A DNA stretch of 20,649 nt from CAZSCF01 sp964605365 (GTDB lineage: Bacteria > Patescibacteriota > Minisyncoccia > Moranbacterales > UBA2206): positions 1 through 20,649 of the forward strand of contig CAZSCF010000011.1 of the NCBI GenBank assembly GCA_964605365.1. Direction: 5' to 3'. Positions 18,940-20,649 of the stretch are shown here, piece after piece; position 1 is the first letter of the stretch, and every line of letters starts with the position of its first letter. A model generated the notes under the pieces. It did no database searches, was not told where the DNA came from, and saw nothing but the letters and a program-made list of their open reading frames with translations. The position numbers and the translations under genes were made by a program.

Positions 18940-19450
18940 AATTTCCAATTTTTGAATTTTTAATATTATTTTTGTCCTTTTCCCACATTGCAGGATTTTT
19001 TGTTATATATTCCCTAATTTTATTTAGGGATATTTCATTGCGGATGATATGGTCATAAAAAGAACGTTGCCATTGAAAATTCAAAAATCCGTTGTTATGG
19101 ATTAATTTCGATGATGTTGTTTTTAATGCGCCGATCAATTCCGATAATGATTTTATTTTAATCGGTAGGGACGGGTCGCGACCTGTCCCTACATTGTCGG
19201 CATTAATTTCAATGATAAAATGCAAATGATTTGGCATTACAACCTGATAATCCAAATTCATGTAATCGTATTGTTTTTTCAACCAATCTAATTGTTGATA
19301 AACAATTTTACCCAAATCATTTAATATCATTCTGCCATCTTCTATTCTACCAAAAAATTCTTCCCGGTCTTTGGTACAAATGGTAATAAAATACATTCCG
19401 TTTTGGGAATAATTATAATTTTGCAAACGGTTGGATTTCCTGTTTTCCAT
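18938..19450 (-). CDS. REP-associated tyrosine transposase (RAYT, Y1_Tnp family)
   Basis: Single-strand HUH transposase related to TnpA of IS200/IS605 and associated with REP palindromes. From ATG 19450 it has 170 residues: the family N-terminus RKSNRLQNYNYSQNGMYFIT, the KDREEFFG strand, the metal-binding HUH pair in MPNHLHFIIEI (H75, H77), and the catalytic-tyrosine region QRSFYDHIIRNE (Y132) followed by YITKNPAMWEKD. All catalytic features look intact. Residues 87-96 (VGTGRDPSLP) are encoded by a palindromic DNA element in the variable loop after the HUH strand. The start is 2 bp behind the TAG of the surface-protein gene; an upstream in-frame ATG at 19474 overlaps that gene and is less likely. 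Three REPIN-like elements in the window are possible substrates. Confidence 0.93.
   Translation of the reverse strand: MENRKSNRLQNYNYSQNGMYFITICTKDREEFFGRIEDGRMILNDLGKIVYQQLDWLKKQYDYMNLDYQVVMPNHLHFIIEINADNVGTGRDPSLPIKIKSLSELIGALKTTSSKLIHNNGFLNFQWQRSFYDHIIRNEISLNKIREYITKNPAMWEKDKNNIKNSKIGN
19166..19191. repeat. 26-bp palindrome inside the RAYT gene
   Basis: TAGGGACGGGTCG and CGACCTGTCCCTA are inverted with one mismatch around a TCGCGA centre. In frame it encodes VGTGRDPSLP, and it aligns codon for codon with the palindrome in ychF. Confidence 0.88.
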
Positions 19451-19452
19451 TT

Positions 19453-20649
19453 CTATTTTTCTTCCACAATCCACCAGTTGAATTTCATTTCTTCAGTAGC
19501 CGGTTCAGAAATTTTGATAGTAAATGAAGTTCCAATTTCCTGATCCGCAACGCTCCAGGTTATTGGAACCTCAATAACAATTGGATTGCTGCCTTCTTGT
19601 TCAATAGTTTTTTCAACTGTCCTGGGACTGAAATCGGTAGGAGTAATGAAAATTTTTGAACCATCAGAAACTGCCTTAGTATTAATAACGATACTTTGTT
19701 CCCCGGCTGTAATTGTAGCATCACCGATCGTTTTTCTCTCCGGATCAATAACCTTAATCGTCATGACTCCGGCGACAATTTCGTCAGCCTCCAAAAGTCC
19801 ACTAAGACTGACATTTTGAGCTGACAAATCCCCCAATATATTCACATTATTATCTTCGATTCCCAATACTGTTTCCAGATTGGCGAGTCTTTGGTCATGC
19901 AGGACAATATCCGAAGAGCTTTCTTCGATTTGTTCTTTGAGGGTTTTGATTTGTTTGGTAGTTTGTTCAATTTTGAGGTTATCGAGATATTCACCTATTT
20001 TATTGAGTTTTTCATCAATGGAAAGAGACTGGTCGGTGAGGTTGCCGGTGAGTTGGGCGACGATTTCATTTTGGTTGTGAGTGATGGAGGATATGCTTAA
20101 CGTATTTTCCTGGGTTTTTTCCAACAAATTGATGCCTCCGATGATTAAGGAATTGCCGGTAATGGAAACATTTCCATCCAGGATAAGGGAGTCGGCATTG
20201 ATGGCTATCTCACGATTTTGCAATGCCTCCATATCACGAGTTCCGAATAAAACGGGGTTTCCCGAGCTATCCGTGATATGGAAAGTGTTGTTTAGGGTAT
20301 CGAATTGATTGAAAATTTCGTTGATTTGAGTTTGTTGATTTTGGATATTTTTGTAGTTGTCAATCGTGTAGAGCGTGTTCTCTTCAGTCTTTTCCAAAAT
20401 GGACATTATCATATTGCCATAGTTCATACCGTTAGTTTTGACTTGTTCTCGCGACATTACGCCTGGAAGGTGGAAATTTTGCGCCAGGTAAGATTCCAGT
20501 TCGGGAATGGAACGGAGATCATAGCCGGGTTCGAAGACATAGTCCGGAACAGTGAGAGTGGTGCCATCATCGATGAAAGATCCGCCTACAACGTTGATGT
20601 TGCCGGCGACGGTTAATTTTTGGGTGGGACCTGTCGTCCCGATGCCGAC
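19453..20649 (-). CDS. C-terminal part of a large surface protein with endosialidase-type chaperone-like segment (5' partial)
   Basis: The frame is open from the window edge, so the internal ATG at 20457 is not the start; 398 residues are visible and more lie outside. The first residues read VGIGTTGPTQKLTVAG, the repeat style that precedes S74/intramolecular-chaperone regions of tail fibres and bacterial adhesins. Next come YVFEPGYDLRSIPELESYL, HLPGVMSREQ and NGMNYGNMIMSILEKTEENTL, matching the chaperone-like pattern (VF-x3-Y-x-L, HLPxxxS, E-x3-NG-x-N-x-G-x-M). Short beta repeats follow (INADSLILDGNVSITGN), then a coiled coil (IDEKLNKIGEYLDNLKIEQ onward). The end is a beta domain finishing FNWWIVEEK, an ending I associate with large CPR surface proteins. 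Likely exported and trimeric, with attachment or cell contact as a plausible role. The RAYT gene starts 2 bp after its stop. Confidence 0.75.
   Translation of the reverse strand, partial: VGIGTTGPTQKLTVAGNINVVGGSFIDDGTTLTVPDYVFEPGYDLRSIPELESYLAQNFHLPGVMSREQVKTNGMNYGNMIMSILEKTEENTLYTIDNYKNIQNQQTQINEIFNQFDTLNNTFHITDSSGNPVLFGTRDMEALQNREIAINADSLILDGNVSITGNSLIIGGINLLEKTQENTLSISSITHNQNEIVAQLTGNLTDQSLSIDEKLNKIGEYLDNLKIEQTTKQIKTLKEQIEESSSDIVLHDQRLANLETVLGIEDNNVNILGDLSAQNVSLSGLLEADEIVAGVMTIKVIDPERKTIGDATITAGEQSIVINTKAVSDGSKIFITPTDFSPRTVEKTIEQEGSNPIVIEVPITWSVADQEIGTSFTIKISEPATEEMKFNWWIVEEK

Noticed and set aside
20305..20616. 103-codon plus-strand ORF antisense to the surface protein
   Set aside because: It is a mirror of a coding frame with no family features; the minus-strand frame has recognisable repeats and is open to the window edge.

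Overview
The window reads as a chromosomal segment of a Candidate Phyla Radiation (Patescibacteria) bacterium, most likely from the Parcubacteria side. The evidence is an AT-rich genome with short housekeeping genes, no recognisable Shine-Dalgarno sequence before any gene, an rpsF-ssb-rpsR cluster with no rplI after it, a charged C-terminal extension on S6, and the end of a large chaperone-tailed surface protein. Two genes end in TGA exactly where their families end, so TGA is a stop codon and code 25 is unlikely. The phylum-level placement is inference.

Layout. Positions 1-6207 (minus strand): a nucleotidyltransferase-fold protein, uvrA, a thioredoxin-fold lipoprotein with a degenerate GILT signature, and mannose-1-phosphate guanylyltransferase. 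Positions 6255-9895 (plus): a 40-residue basic protein, a YvlD/phage-holin-like membrane protein, secG, a membrane-anchored peptide-binding protein with no canonical start codon, and a bifunctional phosphoglucose/phosphomannose isomerase. Positions 10141-13257 (plus): RNase J and TrpRS; the 3' end of trpS is interrupted by 100 N flanked by an exact 55-bp duplication, which looks like an assembly artefact. Positions 13315-15095 (minus): a four-helix-bundle protein and a phosphohexomutase. Positions 15330-18890 (plus): ychF, rpsF, ssb, rpsR and efp. Positions 18938-20649 (minus): a RAYT transposase directly behind the 3' end of a surface protein that runs off the window.

Functional links. Three separate loci (8882-9895, 13713-15095, 5167-6207) together give the route fructose-6-P to mannose-6-P to mannose-1-P to GDP-mannose. 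The rpsF cluster has the best promoter in the window and a foldable leader that fits an S6:S18 autoregulatory RNA. Most other promoters lie so close to the start codon that the mRNAs would be leaderless or nearly so.

The most unusual feature is the density of small palindromic DNA. There are three REPIN-like paired hairpins, a GCAGGCAGG-type palindrome that sits inside two of them and also in frame inside the phosphohexomutase gene, and a TCGCGA-centred palindrome in the same reading frame inside both ychF and the RAYT gene. Period-7/8 simple-word arrays form inverted arms ahead of many start codons, and one such array lies inside ychF. Together these suggest a RAYT-linked palindrome population that has invaded both spacers and protein-coding sequence.
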